Source: Candidatus Auribacter fodinae
GTDB lineage: Bacteria > Auribacterota > Auribacteria > Auribacterales > Auribacteraceae
Reading direction: 5' to 3'
DNA: 64,000 nucleotides
Assembly: GCA_003599815.1 (NCBI GenBank)
Contig: QZJZ01000092.1
Span: forward strand, 1 to 64,000
The notes below the pieces were generated by a model. The model did no database searches and was not told where the DNA came from. It was given only the letters and a program-made list of their open reading frames with translations. Below are positions 38,812 through 48,759 of the stretch, in pieces; the first letter of the stretch is position 1; each line of letters starts with the position of its first letter. The position numbers were made by a program, and so were the translations under genes.

Positions 38812-39889
38812 GGTCGTCCAGCATTTGCTCCATAACCTGTTTGTAATCGTACGCCATTAACTCGCCCAACAACTCGTCCAGCTCACCATCAATAATATTC
38901 TCAAGATTATAGAGCGATAAACCTATACGATGATCTGTAACTCGATTCTGGGGAAAATTATACGTTCTGATTTTCGCGCTTCTGTCTCCAGTCGACACTT
39001 GAGCCCGCCGTGCTTCTGCACGTTCTTTTTGTTTCTCGCTTTCGTATTTTTCCATCAACCGGGCACGCAAAACACGCAGGGCTTTGGTTTTATTTTTGAG
39101 CTGGGATTTTTCATCCTGACACTGAACCACAATTTTTGTCGGTAAGTGAGTAATGCGCACCGCCGAATCCATAGTATTGACACTTTGCCCACCGGGACCG
39201 GAAGAACGAAATGTGTCAATACGCAGATCTTTCGGGTCTATTTCAATTTCTACTACCTCAGCTTCAGGCAGTACCGCAACAGTAACTGCCGACGTATGCA
39301 AACGTCCGCTCGACTCAGTTTGCGGCACGCGCTGAACTCGATGAACACCGCTCTCATAACGAAATTTACGATAGACTTGATTGCCCTCAACGGAAAATAT
39401 TATTTCTTTAATACCACCAAGTCCCGTATCATTGGTATCCATCGTTTCAATACGCCAACCCTGCTTTTCAGCGTAACGCGAGTACATACGGAACAGTTCA
39501 GCCGCAAAAAGAGCGGCTTCTTCTCCTCCTGTGCCTGCACGAATTTCAACGATAGTATTCCTATCATCATTCTTGTCAGCAGGCAAAAGCAGTTCCTTTA
39601 TTTTTCGTTCAAGAACTGCTTCTTCTTTTTCAAGTTTTTCAATGTCTGAACGGAGCAATTCCGTAAATTCTGAGTCTGAAGAATCATCCTGCAGCAATTC
39701 GCGGTTGCTCTCAAGTTCTGAGGTGACTCGCTCATAATCAGAGAAATGAGCGTTTATTTCTTCAAGTTGAGAATATTCCCGTGTAAGTTCCTGATATTTC
39801 TTCCGATCAGCAATCACTGCCGGGTCGGAAAGCAATACTTCAACCTCTTCTTTTCTCTTTATAAACTTATCTTTAACCTGAAGAAACAT
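38777..39889 (-). CDS. prfA: Peptide chain release factor 1
   Basis: RF1, 370 residues, terminates translation at UAA and UAG. The GGQ loop lies in [18 protein letters not shown], and the codon-recognition PxT-type tripeptide of RF1 is seen in the [14 protein letters not shown] region. Known RF1 segments such as [17 protein letters not shown] (here [11 protein letters not shown]) are intact. It is the first gene of a roughly 24-kb leftward run of closely spaced genes, behind a promoter candidate at 39908-39936. Confidence 0.97.
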   Translation of the reverse strand: MFLQVKDKFIKRKEEVEVLLSDPAVIADRKKYQELTREYSQLEEINAHFSDYERVTSELESNRELLQDDSSDSEFTELLRSDIEKLEKEEAVLERKIKELLLPADKNDDRNTIVEIRAGTGGEEAALFAAELFRMYSRYAEKQGWRIETMDTNDTGLGGIKEIIFSVEGNQVYRKFRYESGVHRVQRVPQTESSGRLHTSAVTVAVLPEAEVVEIEIDPKDLRIDTFRSSGPGGQSVNTMDSAVRITHLPTKIVVQCQDEKSQLKNKTKALRVLRARLMEKYESEKQKERAEARRAQVSTGDRSAKIRTYNFPQNRVTDHRIGLSLYNLENIIDGELDELLGELMAYDYKQVMEQMLDDHGRTCSANHSK

Positions 39890-39907
39890 AGTTTTTTGCC
39901 TTATAAA

Positions 39908-39936
39908 AAGATAGTTACACTACAAATCAACATCAA
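39908..39936 (-). promoter_or_regulatory. Candidate sigma-70 promoter for the prfA-led operon
   Basis: Minus strand: TTGATG, 17 bases, TATCTT. The -35 box matches four of six and the -10 box four of six consensus bases, with ideal spacing. It lies between the rpmE terminator and the prfA ATG. An overlapping alternative uses TTGATT with a TTTATA box. Either would give a very short leader. Confidence 0.45.
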
Positions 39937-39940
39937 AACA

Positions 39941-39974
39941 TAAAAAGGGAGCAACACATGAGTATGCTGCTCCC
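39941..39974 (-). terminator. Rho-independent terminator after rpmE
   Basis: Minus-strand hairpin with arms GGGAGCA and TGCTCCC (seven base pairs, 14-base loop) followed by TTTTTAT. It ends the rpmE transcript 25 bases past its stop codon and lies directly before the prfA promoter region. Confidence 0.75.
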
Positions 39975-39998
39975 TGAAGATATATAGTATAAATGAAT

Positions 39999-40199
39999 CT
40001 ACTTTATGCCATAGCGGCGTTTATAACGCTCCAAGCGTCCGGCAGAATCAACAAATCGTTGTTTTCCGGTAAAGAATGGATGGCAGTTAGAGCAAATACT
40101 GACCTTAATATCAGCCTTCGTTGAGCGTGTCTTCACTTTTTCGCCGCACGCACAGGTTATTATAGCCTCACCATATTCTGGATGAATGCCCTTTTTCAT
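39999..40199 (-). CDS. rpmE: 50S ribosomal protein L31
   Basis: A 66-residue L31 of the zinc-binding type: cysteines in ITCACGEK and [15 protein letters not shown], then the conserved [14 protein letters not shown] end. AGGAGAG lies before the ATG, and a TTGATT-N16-TATAGT promoter is upstream; a terminator follows, so it is an independent transcription unit. The cysteine form is the zinc-dependent paralogue rather than the zinc-free YkgM type. Confidence 0.97.
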   Translation of the reverse strand: MKKGIHPEYGEAIITCACGEKVKTRSTKADIKVSICSNCHPFFTGKQRFVDSAGRLERYKRRYGIK

Positions 40200-40235
40200 T
40201 GTATCTCTCCTTTAATATTTAAAATAGTTTTCATT

Positions 40236-40263
40236 ACTATACCATTTTTTTCAAATAAATCAA
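40236..40263 (-). promoter_or_regulatory. Sigma-70-type promoter of rpmE
   Basis: Minus strand: TTGATT (40258-40263), 16 bases, TATAGT (40236-40241). It is about 37 bases upstream of the rpmE ATG and located in an AT-rich gap between rho and rpmE. Confidence 0.6.
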
Positions 40264-40354
40264 GACTAATAATCTTATCAACAAAACGATGCATTTTAAA
40301 TAAATACGAAAAATCGTTCTATAATGCAACAAAACTTTAGTTTTCGCGCATATT

Positions 40355-41773
40355 TTATTGATTCATAGACATTAAGAACTCCGCGTTGCTCTGTGTCTTA
40401 CGCAATTTTTCAACAATGAGTTCCATTGACTCAATAGGGTTCATGTTTGCAAGAACTTTTCGCAGTAACCACACTTTCTGTAATTCATCAGGATGCAGTA
40501 ACAGCTCTTCTTTACGAGTTCCAGACCTTTCGATATCAATTGCAGGGAAAATACGTTTATCAACAAGGCGGCGGTCAAGATGCAATTCCATGTTTCCAGT
40601 ACCTTTAAACTCCTCAAAGATGACTTCATCCATACGACTGCCCGTTTCAATCAAAGCGGTAGCGATGATGGTAAGACTGCCGCCATCTTCAATATTACGT
40701 GCCGCTCCAAAAAAACGTTTCGGTTTATGCAGTGCGTTGGAATCCACGCCGCCGGAAAGAATTTTACCGCTATGCGGTTCACAGGTATTATATGCACGGG
40801 CAAGACGCGTAATGCTATCAAGCAGAATAACCACATCAGCTTTATGTTCAACAAGCCGTTTTGCTTTTTCAATAACCATTTCCGCAACCTGAATATGGCG
40901 TTCAGGCGGCTCATCAAACGTGGAACTGATTACTTCGCCATTTACAGAGCGCTCCATATCGGTTACTTCCTCAGGGCGCTCATCGATCAGGAGCACGATC
41001 AATTTTACCTCCGGCGAATTCGCAGAAATGCTATTGGCGATCTTTTGCAGTAATACCGTTTTTCCAGTGCGTGGCGGAGCTACAATCAATCCGCGCTGTC
41101 CTCTTCCGATTGGAGTCAATAGATCCATAACACGAGTGGAAATATCGGTATTAACCGTCTCCAGCATCAAGCGTTCATTCGGGTACAAAGGAGTTAAGTT
41201 TTCAAACAGGATTTTATCTTTTGCTTTATCCGGGTCAGTGAAGTTAATCGCTTCAACTTTTAATAATGCGAAATAGCGTTCCTTATCTTTTGGCGGACGA
41301 ATCTGCCCTGACACGGTATCACCCGTTTTTAAGTCAAACCTTCTGATCTGAGACGGAGAGACATAGATATCCTCAGGGCAGGGAAGATAATTATAATTGG
41401 GTGATCGGAGAAAACCAAATCCGTCGGGCAGTACTTCCAGAACGCCTTCTCCGAACATCAAGCCGTCTTGTTCTGCCTGAGCCTTTAAAATTTCGAAGAT
41501 AAGCTCATGTTTGCGAAGGCTACCAATACTTTGAACACCCATTTTTTTAGCCATTTCCGTTAGCTTTGCCATGGTCATTTTCTGCAAAACAACCATATCA
41601 AGCTTCTGAATAGGTGACTTTCGTTGTTCAGCCCGCTGAGGTTTATCTTCTGTTTTATCCGTTACCTCTTCTGGCACTGGGATATCCGATTTTTTCATTC
41701 CATTTTTTTCCATAGTAACCTTCTTTTCTGCAGCCTTCTTTTTTGTATCTGCCTTTTCAGAACTATTTGTCAT
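40355..41773 (-). CDS. rho: Transcription termination factor Rho
   Basis: Rho, 472 residues. A lysine-rich N-terminal extension of about 60 residues comes first, then the RNA-binding domain with [21 protein letters not shown], then the ATPase domain with the P-loop [14 protein letters not shown] and the [11 protein letters not shown] segment. It unwinds RNA from transcription complexes as a hexamer. The charged N-terminal insertion is a common variable region in Rho outside Proteobacteria. coaE lies 28 bases upstream. Confidence 0.97.
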   Translation of the reverse strand: MTNSSEKADTKKKAAEKKVTMEKNGMKKSDIPVPEEVTDKTEDKPQRAEQRKSPIQKLDMVVLQKMTMAKLTEMAKKMGVQSIGSLRKHELIFEILKAQAEQDGLMFGEGVLEVLPDGFGFLRSPNYNYLPCPEDIYVSPSQIRRFDLKTGDTVSGQIRPPKDKERYFALLKVEAINFTDPDKAKDKILFENLTPLYPNERLMLETVNTDISTRVMDLLTPIGRGQRGLIVAPPRTGKTVLLQKIANSISANSPEVKLIVLLIDERPEEVTDMERSVNGEVISSTFDEPPERHIQVAEMVIEKAKRLVEHKADVVILLDSITRLARAYNTCEPHSGKILSGGVDSNALHKPKRFFGAARNIEDGGSLTIIATALIETGSRMDEVIFEEFKGTGNMELHLDRRLVDKRIFPAIDIERSGTRKEELLLHPDELQKVWLLRKVLANMNPIESMELIVEKLRKTQSNAEFLMSMNQ

Positions 41774-41801
41774 AGCTCGACTGCTCCTTCATTAAATAAT
41801 T

Positions 41802-42398
41802 TTAATGCATGATATGTTGAAATATTTTATCTACTTGTTGTCTGGTATTCATGACAGACCCTGAATTATCAATAACACGATCCGCATATGGTAATCGCAA
41901 TTCATCACTCAACTGCGATTGTATCCTGGCATAAATTTCTCGTTCAGTAAGACCTCCTCGCTGGAGGCATCGTTGTACCCGGGTTTTCTCATCAGCGACA
42001 ACCAAAAGGACAAGATCAAAATCATCTGCCATACCAGCTTCTATCAATAATGGAGCCATTACCGCTACACATCCATTAAATCCCTCCTGTTCCCATACAT
42101 CGCACTGCCTGAGAACAGCGCTTCTTATACAAGGATGCACAATATCATTCAACCGCTTTAATCGTACCGGATTGCTGAAAACAAGATCTGCAAGTTTAGT
42201 TCTGTTAAGAATTCCGTTACTATCAAATATTTCAGAACCAAACTCTTGCACAAGTTCATACTTAAGAGCGTTATTCGTACGGTATAAATCATGCGCCAGA
42301 GTATCGGTATCAATAATTCTGCAACCATGTTCCTTCAGGAGATCAGCTACCAGATTTTTACCGCTGGCAATTCCCCCGGTGATAGCAATTTTTCTCAT
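41802..42398 (-). CDS. coaE: Dephospho-CoA kinase
   Basis: CoaE, 198 residues, phosphorylates dephospho-CoA in the last step of coenzyme A synthesis. The P-loop is ITGGIASGKNLVADLL and the substrate segment is IIDTDTLAHDLY; the lid region has QRCLQRGGLTEREIYARI. With coaB and coaC, three CoA genes are in this window, but in separate operons. Confidence 0.95.
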   Translation of the reverse strand: MRKIAITGGIASGKNLVADLLKEHGCRIIDTDTLAHDLYRTNNALKYELVQEFGSEIFDSNGILNRTKLADLVFSNPVRLKRLNDIVHPCIRSAVLRQCDVWEQEGFNGCVAVMAPLLIEAGMADDFDLVLLVVADEKTRVQRCLQRGGLTEREIYARIQSQLSDELRLPYADRVIDNSGSVMNTRQQVDKIFQHIMH

Positions 42399-42414
42399 TG
42401 AACATTACCATTTT

Positions 42415-44409
42415 CTAATTGACTACTAGCCTGCGCCCGATCTCCCATTGTTTGTGGGCTTCTTCTTTCATGCCCTGAATCCACAACGAGGTACCCAGTT
42501 TTAATCGTGCTTCGCGAAATCCGGGAAACAATGCCAATGCTCTTCGATACATTGTTTCAGCCTCTTCCGGCTGATTTTCCGTAAGATATCGCTCCGCCTT
42601 GTCAAAGCATGCACGAGCGGCTGATTCTTCTTCCGAAGAGACTATCCTAAACACTGTGAAAGAAAAATTTTCATATACCGGATAAAATTTATGTAATCCC
42701 GGGTGAGAACCTTCAAACCGGGCCGCAAGTGTTTCGCTTATCGAATCGGACGAAATGGCCATGCAATAGGCCGGGGCATATACAGATTTGTTCCAGGAAA
42801 AGCCCTTTTCGTATACAAAATATCGCGCTCCATGAGTCTGGCTAAAATTGTAAAACGGTTCCTCTGAATTCAAAAAAAGTGTTTCTAAAAATTTATGGTA
42901 TTTTTCTCGCGTACCGGATTTTTCAAATTTCGGCTGTAATATAACGGATCTTTTACCATATAATACTATGGGACCAGCAAGGTTATATGAAGCAAGTATA
43001 GGATCTGTCCGGTCGGTATTGTCGTTGATCCACTGTGTTAATTCACGTAATGAGCTATACTCCGCATCTCTTCCCATGTATGGCCGCTGGGCCAATGTTC
43101 GAGTATATTCACCGGAAACGACCAGCACGAAAAAAACAAACACACATGCTTTTGCAACGCGTGTGGATGTATTTCTCCAAAAAATTACAGCAAGTAATAT
43201 ACCAAAAATTATTGTAAATACATGTACTCTGACAAAAAGCACATAGAACAATAAAAAAACTGCAAAAAACCATAGTATATATTTTTCAAAAAGCTGATAA
43301 GAAGTTTTTTTCCTAAAAATGAGTAGTATTATTATCACAAAAATACTAAGAACACAACCGAAATTTTTTAATATATCAGAAAAAGTTGCTGAATGCAACG
43401 CTGGCGCCCATAACACACGAACATTAAAAGACAAAAGGAGAGGATCAAGGGGTTTTGTATTGAAAAAACGCAGTTTGGCAAAAATAAGCTCACTAAAATG
43501 GTTGTAATCGGAACCATAGCCGGAGTAATAGCTCACAGCACAGAGCATAACAAAACTAAAAGCCCGCAACAAAACAGCTTTTTTGCCATCGAAATAACGG
43601 TTTATAAGCGTTGTCGCCGATATCACGAGAACAGGTACAGATGTATAAGCATGATGAAATCGAAGATAGGGATTAACCAGCGTTATCACAATAACCGGCA
43701 CAATCACCGCAAGACACCATCGCCAACGAATCTGCCAGAAAACCATAAATATGGCGAGAACATAAAGATACATATGCGTCATGTCCCACATCCACCATGC
43801 TAATCCCACCAGCAGCCCGCTAAGCCAGAATAAACTCCTCTTTCCCTCCTTCAAAGCATAGATAAAAAACGCGATATGCACACACAAGATCGGCAAAGCA
43901 AAGTTCTCGCGCATGAATTCCTGACCGGTACTGCGAATCACGGCAGGTAAGGCAACAGCATACCAACACGCTAATAATAGTCCCATTGCCGATGATGATG
44001 TACACGTATACCCGATAAAAAAAAGAGCTGGAACACTGAGAATAAGAAAATAAGCTGGTAATGCGTATCGGTAAAACCGCTCGAAATCAGGAATCCCTTT
44101 CCAGAGTGATGCGCATATTTTATAAATTTTCGCAAAGAAGATTTCTCCGCCGAGAGAAAAATAATGCGCAGGGTTGACGCCAGCAGGATATTCCACAACA
44201 CTATCATGATCAGGAATAGCATCCTGCAACGCCAGATTCGCATAGCGGAACAGCAAGGCGCTCTCCAGCGTAAACATAAGAGGTTTTCCAAATTCCTTTT
44301 CCTGCATACGCCACGTGGAAACACGAAGATGATATGCCATACCAATAATTACAAGCAGAAGCCCTGCAACGCAGAACATCTTAATAAATTTAAAATTTGC
44401 CATAAACAT
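42415..44409 (-). CDS. GT-C-like multi-pass membrane glycosyltransferase with C-terminal TPR
   Basis: A 664-residue protein with about eleven membrane helices followed by a 200-residue soluble region and two TPR-like pairs at the end (NQPEEAETMYRRALALFPGF). The first periplasmic loop has AIPDHDSVVEYPAGVNPAHYF and a later one STGQEFMRENFALP. This is the topology of GT-C enzymes such as STT3/PglB or PMT, which use polyprenyl-linked sugars. A definite STT3 WWDYG motif is not seen, so the acceptor stays open. I start at ATG 44409 (GAGA nine bases upstream); the frame continues to 44457. It follows coaE by 16 bases. Confidence 0.78.
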   Translation of the reverse strand: MFMANFKFIKMFCVAGLLLVIIGMAYHLRVSTWRMQEKEFGKPLMFTLESALLFRYANLALQDAIPDHDSVVEYPAGVNPAHYFSLGGEIFFAKIYKICASLWKGIPDFERFYRYALPAYFLILSVPALFFIGYTCTSSSAMGLLLACWYAVALPAVIRSTGQEFMRENFALPILCVHIAFFIYALKEGKRSLFWLSGLLVGLAWWMWDMTHMYLYVLAIFMVFWQIRWRWCLAVIVPVIVITLVNPYLRFHHAYTSVPVLVISATTLINRYFDGKKAVLLRAFSFVMLCAVSYYSGYGSDYNHFSELIFAKLRFFNTKPLDPLLLSFNVRVLWAPALHSATFSDILKNFGCVLSIFVIIILLIFRKKTSYQLFEKYILWFFAVFLLFYVLFVRVHVFTIIFGILLAVIFWRNTSTRVAKACVFVFFVLVVSGEYTRTLAQRPYMGRDAEYSSLRELTQWINDNTDRTDPILASYNLAGPIVLYGKRSVILQPKFEKSGTREKYHKFLETLFLNSEEPFYNFSQTHGARYFVYEKGFSWNKSVYAPAYCMAISSDSISETLAARFEGSHPGLHKFYPVYENFSFTVFRIVSSEEESAARACFDKAERYLTENQPEEAETMYRRALALFPGFREARLKLGTSLWIQGMKEEAHKQWEIGRRLVVN

Positions 44410-44580
44410 ATATGAAATCTCGTTTATTTTGTGTGCTAATATAATCGAACACCACAAACGGATTGCTTGGCGGTTGGTATAGGCATTTCAGTTTATGTAA
44501 CAATTCAGGGAATGGCTCTTCTATAATTTACAATTATAAAAAACCCTCACAAAAGTAAACATTTTTATTGCATTCCCCGC

Positions 44581-46713
44581 TTATCTGGTATTTGCCACGA
44601 CATCTTTATATTCATTACCTGATGGAGTAATGATTTTTGCCGTTACAAACACGAGCAGATTGGTTTTGACTGTTTCTTCTCGCTCTGACCTGAATGCTCG
44701 CCCTATATAAGGAATATCACCAAGCATAGGTATTTTATCTTTTGTTTTTGTGACAGCATCACGAATCAATCCACCCATCACCACAGTTTCACCATCATTA
44801 ATTATTACGGTTGTGACCAAGTTTTCCGAGTCGAAATGCGGAACATTAATGGGCGCCTGGTCACTGCCATAGTTAATCCATGTATTAACAGAGCTGACTT
44901 CCGGCATTATGCTGAGGGTAATAGTTTTATTATCCGAGCCTACATCTGGTGTAACGCTAAGAACAATACCAATCTTTCTGGTCTGAAAATCGCCTACCGT
45001 TACAACAGATGGCGTTACAGCGTCGCCGTCATCATTATACGTTGCCTGAGTTACTGTAAATTCCAGCGGATATATTATTTCCTCCACATCCTTGATAATC
45101 GCCTGCTGTCCATTTATCGTGGTAACTTTCGGAGCAGAGATAACATCAGTGATTTCATTCTGGCTGAGCGCATGCAGTATCGTGCTGAATTCAGGATCAG
45201 TAAGAATACCTGATAATCGTAAAACCGAGCTGTCTGAACCAAAACGTAATCCACGGGTAAAACCATAACTCGCTGAATCCGTGGCGCCAGCATATTGCCC
45301 GTACGTCGCATCGGTTGTAGATGAAAGAACTGTTGGGCTTTGTCCGTCAACCTGCCAATCTTCGGTTAAAAAAAACTCAAAGCCGAGTTCATTCATGTCG
45401 GTCTGGCGTATTTGAACAAATTTAGCTTCAATTTGCACCTGAATAGGCGCTTTGGCGATACTTTTCAATACTTCTTCAATCAACGAATGATTAGCAACTG
45501 TATTGGTTACTATTAATGTGCTGGTCCTTGGATCGAGAAATAATTTTGCACCCGGAGGGAACGGTACGGCTTCCCTGAGAAGTTGAGTAATGTCGCCGCC
45601 TGTTTCAATCGTGGTTCCCCCTGAGATATTGTCCTGCTGTGAAGTGCCTTCGTAAGTCAAGACACGCTGTACACCATTCCCGACAGGCAACTGGTACATA
45701 CGGGTAAGCATCTCAACATCTTCAACGCTTTTCGCAATCCAGATAGCATGATCCTCAACACGGAATTCCATGCCTTTTGTGATAAGAATATACTTCAACG
45801 CTTCAAGCAATGGAATATTTTTAAGTGAAATAGTGATACGATCATCAATTTCAGCTGTAGTATCAGTTCCTGAAGCAAATGAAGTTTCATCAAGAATAAT
45901 ATTTACTGCGCTGACTCTTGACAGATACTGAATAACGTCGCGTAAATGCGCATTGGTAAAATTTATTTCAGGTATTATACGATTCGCTTTCGCCAATAGT
46001 TTCTGTTTGTCATCCGATATTATATTATCCTGAATATTATCTTTAACATCATCTTCTTCTATTTTCTCCCTGCTTTTTTCAGGAGACAGCCATGCTTTGC
46101 GTACAGCAAGTATACGTTCGCGTTCGACAATATCTGAATCTTCCTCTGCATAACGCCGCATATCTTCAAGTAATTCATTAATCCTGACACGCGACTTAAC
46201 ATCAGGGGGAAATCGCTCTATGATAGTGTCACAAACATCTATTGCATCCTGGTACTGTCCGACATTCCAGAAATCTTTTACCAGCGCCAGCATCTTCTCA
46301 ATCCATTCTTCGCGTTCAAGATCGCGTTCATCCGGTCTGCGAAACATATAGATGAATTCATTATCAAGATCTTTCATCACACGGCTCATATCCCGTTTTT
46401 TTCGTGCAACAAGGTCGGCTGTTAAAAGAGCCTGTTGTTTAACCTTACACATTTCGTACAATTTCTGAGCGTCTTTACTGCTCGGGTATTTTTCAAGCAT
46501 TTCTTCGCATTCGGATAAAGCGTCGCTGTATTCGCCATCATCATACAGTTTTTGTGTCTTCCCCAGCCAATCACTTAATTCCTGTTTCTGTTGAACTTTT
46601 TTAGCCGCAATTTCTTCAGCAAGTTTCTGAGCCTCACCATTCTGGGACATTACAGGCAACTCAAGATATGCCCAGCAGATGATTACCGTCATAATCATAA
46701 GCATCTTTTTCAT
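44581..46713 (-). CDS. Secretin (PilQ/GspD family), first copy
   Basis: A 710-residue outer-membrane secretin with a signal peptide (MKKMLMIMTVIICWAYLELPVMS). It has a TPR-like/coiled N-terminal part, the secretin/STN domain (PEINFTNAHLRDVIQYLSRV, then ITISLKNIPLLEALKYIL), N1-type domains, and the C-terminal secretin barrel signature KIPMLGDIPYIGRAF followed by TNLLVFVTAKII. It would form the gated pore of the pilus-like or type II secretion system. The copy upstream is a close paralogue. It belongs to the Amuc_1098 type in gene order. Confidence 0.93.
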   Translation of the reverse strand: MKKMLMIMTVIICWAYLELPVMSQNGEAQKLAEEIAAKKVQQKQELSDWLGKTQKLYDDGEYSDALSECEEMLEKYPSSKDAQKLYEMCKVKQQALLTADLVARKKRDMSRVMKDLDNEFIYMFRRPDERDLEREEWIEKMLALVKDFWNVGQYQDAIDVCDTIIERFPPDVKSRVRINELLEDMRRYAEEDSDIVERERILAVRKAWLSPEKSREKIEEDDVKDNIQDNIISDDKQKLLAKANRIIPEINFTNAHLRDVIQYLSRVSAVNIILDETSFASGTDTTAEIDDRITISLKNIPLLEALKYILITKGMEFRVEDHAIWIAKSVEDVEMLTRMYQLPVGNGVQRVLTYEGTSQQDNISGGTTIETGGDITQLLREAVPFPPGAKLFLDPRTSTLIVTNTVANHSLIEEVLKSIAKAPIQVQIEAKFVQIRQTDMNELGFEFFLTEDWQVDGQSPTVLSSTTDATYGQYAGATDSASYGFTRGLRFGSDSSVLRLSGILTDPEFSTILHALSQNEITDVISAPKVTTINGQQAIIKDVEEIIYPLEFTVTQATYNDDGDAVTPSVVTVGDFQTRKIGIVLSVTPDVGSDNKTITLSIMPEVSSVNTWINYGSDQAPINVPHFDSENLVTTVIINDGETVVMGGLIRDAVTKTKDKIPMLGDIPYIGRAFRSEREETVKTNLLVFVTAKIITPSGNEYKDVVANTR

Positions 46714-46746
46714 TCGACAATCTCCTTTTATATTAATTTCTATATA

Positions 46747-48759
46747 TTATTCAGCCTGTGAACGAGCCGCTCTTATTTCCTGCTGCAATGGTTCGCCATT
46801 CGGCGTAATAACACGTGCAGTCACGAAAATAAGGAGATTGATTTTATCATCCGTTTCCGTGTTACTCCGAAACGCCCGGCCAATATACGGGATATCCCCC
46901 AGAAATGGAATTTTATCTTCCGTTTTTACTTTTTCTGTACGCACTGTTCCGCCTAAAACAACTGTTTCGCTATCCTTTAAAATAACGCTTGTCGCTACAT
47001 TGTCGCTCGAAAAGATAGGGACAAGCTGAGGAGCATCTTCGATACCGTAATCAATCCATGTAATAAATCTGCTTACTTCAGGGACAATTGTCAAAGTAAT
47101 GGTTTTATGGTCACCGCCGACATCCGGCGTTACGGTCAATAAACATCCGACATCGCGCCTTGTAAAATCGCTTGCTTCAACCGCGGCAGGGACTATTTCA
47201 GTGCCGGTACCATCAAGAACCGCAGGTATGACCTCAAACTCCTGAGGATACCAGAATTCAGTAACAACTTTAATTTCTGCCTGATGCCCGTTTAACGTAG
47301 TGACTTTAGGACAGTTCAATATATCGACATTCTGACGCTGATTCAGCGCATGCAGAACCATCCGCAAATCCCTTTCGCCGAGAATACCGCTTATAGCAAG
47401 AATGTTGCCTGCGGGATTGGTACGGTTGTTAATCGTTTCCGACAGGAACCGCAACCCTGTGGTAAATCCCTCAAGCTGAGGATCAGTAAAGCGTCCGAAA
47501 GTACCATCATGGGCATTGCTTTCAACGAGAACCTTACTATTTACATTAATTCCATCAGGGCTGGCGATAAACAATTCCAATCCCAGTTCTTCAGCATCAT
47601 ATTGAGCTATTTCAACAAATCTGGTTTCAATTTCAACCTGAACAGGCGGAACACTCAGCTTTTCTACAAGCTCTGCGATCATGTCGTGGTTTTCTTTTGT
47701 ATTTGAAACCACAAGTGTATTGGATCGCTCATCAAGATACATTTTGCTACCCGGAGGAAACGGAATAGTTTCACGAATAAAATCTTTGATATTCATTATT
47801 TCCTGAATACGCGCGCCTGCCGCCGGTGTTCCATCAGAAGGTTTATCAAAGGTAAGCTTATTAATCGCGCATTTCCCGCCAAGCAGCTGATATGAACGGG
47901 TCAGCATTTCAGGCGCTAAAACGTCTCGTGAAATCCACACAGCGTAATCATCCACCCTGTAACGTAATTTTTTGGTTCGCAAAATATATTTAAGTGCCTC
48001 AATCAAAGGAATGTCACGCAATGAAATAGTTACACGGTCCGAAGAAGCTCCATATTCCGGTTCACCGAGCGGGATTGTTTCCTGGTCATCGTTTTCCGGT
48101 TCATTATAATAAGTGTCAGCGTACCGTTGCTGCTGTTCACCATTAACATCTATAGACACCGGTATATCCGGCAATTCCTGTTCGTACGATTCAAATATAC
48201 CTTCATCAAGAATAATATTTACATCACCCACAGTATGCAGGTATTGAATAACATCTCTCAGATGAGCATTTGTAAAATTAATTTCCGGGATACGTTTCTG
48301 TAATTTGCTTTCCATTTCAAGACGTTTAACGGATGTCTGATCTTCAAGCTGTTTGTCCGATGCCTCCATTTCGTCTTCATCGATAAACGGCTTGCGTTCA
48401 GGATGCATTGACTTTTCATGGTTCAACATACGATCTTCAACTGCATTCTCCCTTTCAAGATCAGCTAACCTGTCTTTTTCGTCCTGAACTGTTTGAATAG
48501 CTATTCGAGCGCCAAGATGATTTGGTTTTATATCAGTTACCTGCCGAAATTTCTCAATAGCCGCATCATAGTGCCCTTCGAGAAATAATCTTCTTCCTTC
48601 AACCAACAACATCCTGACATTCTTTTTCAGCTCAACTTCTTCGGCAGGAGTCGGCTGTTCGTCAGACAACGCCACTTTGCTAAACATATTTAACGACGTT
48701 AACATAATCAGACACAAACCAGCTACGAGCCACATTTTGCTTTTAGATCTGAAAATCAT
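46747..48759 (-). CDS. Secretin (PilQ/GspD family), second copy
   Basis: A 670-residue secretin similar over its whole core to the next gene: PEINFTNAHLRDVIQYLHTV, VTISLRDIPLIEALKYILRT, TTLNGHQAEIK and KIPFLGDIPYIGRAFRSN near the end. It has a signal peptide (ends near LSDEQP) and an N-terminal TPR-like unit (EGHYDAAIEKFRQVTDIKPN). It carries an insert of about 35 residues before the VTISL strand that the other copy lacks. The two genes are 33 bases apart and probably arose by tandem duplication. It overlaps the Amuc_1099-like gene by ATGA. Confidence 0.93.
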   Translation of the reverse strand: MIFRSKSKMWLVAGLCLIMLTSLNMFSKVALSDEQPTPAEEVELKKNVRMLLVEGRRLFLEGHYDAAIEKFRQVTDIKPNHLGARIAIQTVQDEKDRLADLERENAVEDRMLNHEKSMHPERKPFIDEDEMEASDKQLEDQTSVKRLEMESKLQKRIPEINFTNAHLRDVIQYLHTVGDVNIILDEGIFESYEQELPDIPVSIDVNGEQQQRYADTYYNEPENDDQETIPLGEPEYGASSDRVTISLRDIPLIEALKYILRTKKLRYRVDDYAVWISRDVLAPEMLTRSYQLLGGKCAINKLTFDKPSDGTPAAGARIQEIMNIKDFIRETIPFPPGSKMYLDERSNTLVVSNTKENHDMIAELVEKLSVPPVQVEIETRFVEIAQYDAEELGLELFIASPDGINVNSKVLVESNAHDGTFGRFTDPQLEGFTTGLRFLSETINNRTNPAGNILAISGILGERDLRMVLHALNQRQNVDILNCPKVTTLNGHQAEIKVVTEFWYPQEFEVIPAVLDGTGTEIVPAAVEASDFTRRDVGCLLTVTPDVGGDHKTITLTIVPEVSRFITWIDYGIEDAPQLVPIFSSDNVATSVILKDSETVVLGGTVRTEKVKTEDKIPFLGDIPYIGRAFRSNTETDDKINLLIFVTARVITPNGEPLQQEIRAARSQAE

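Noticed and set aside
44522-44538. Perfect dyad TATAATT-TAC-AATTATA between the GT-C-like and secretin genes
   Set aside because: All A and T apart from the loop; stem too weak for a terminator and such dyads are expected by chance in AT-rich spacers.
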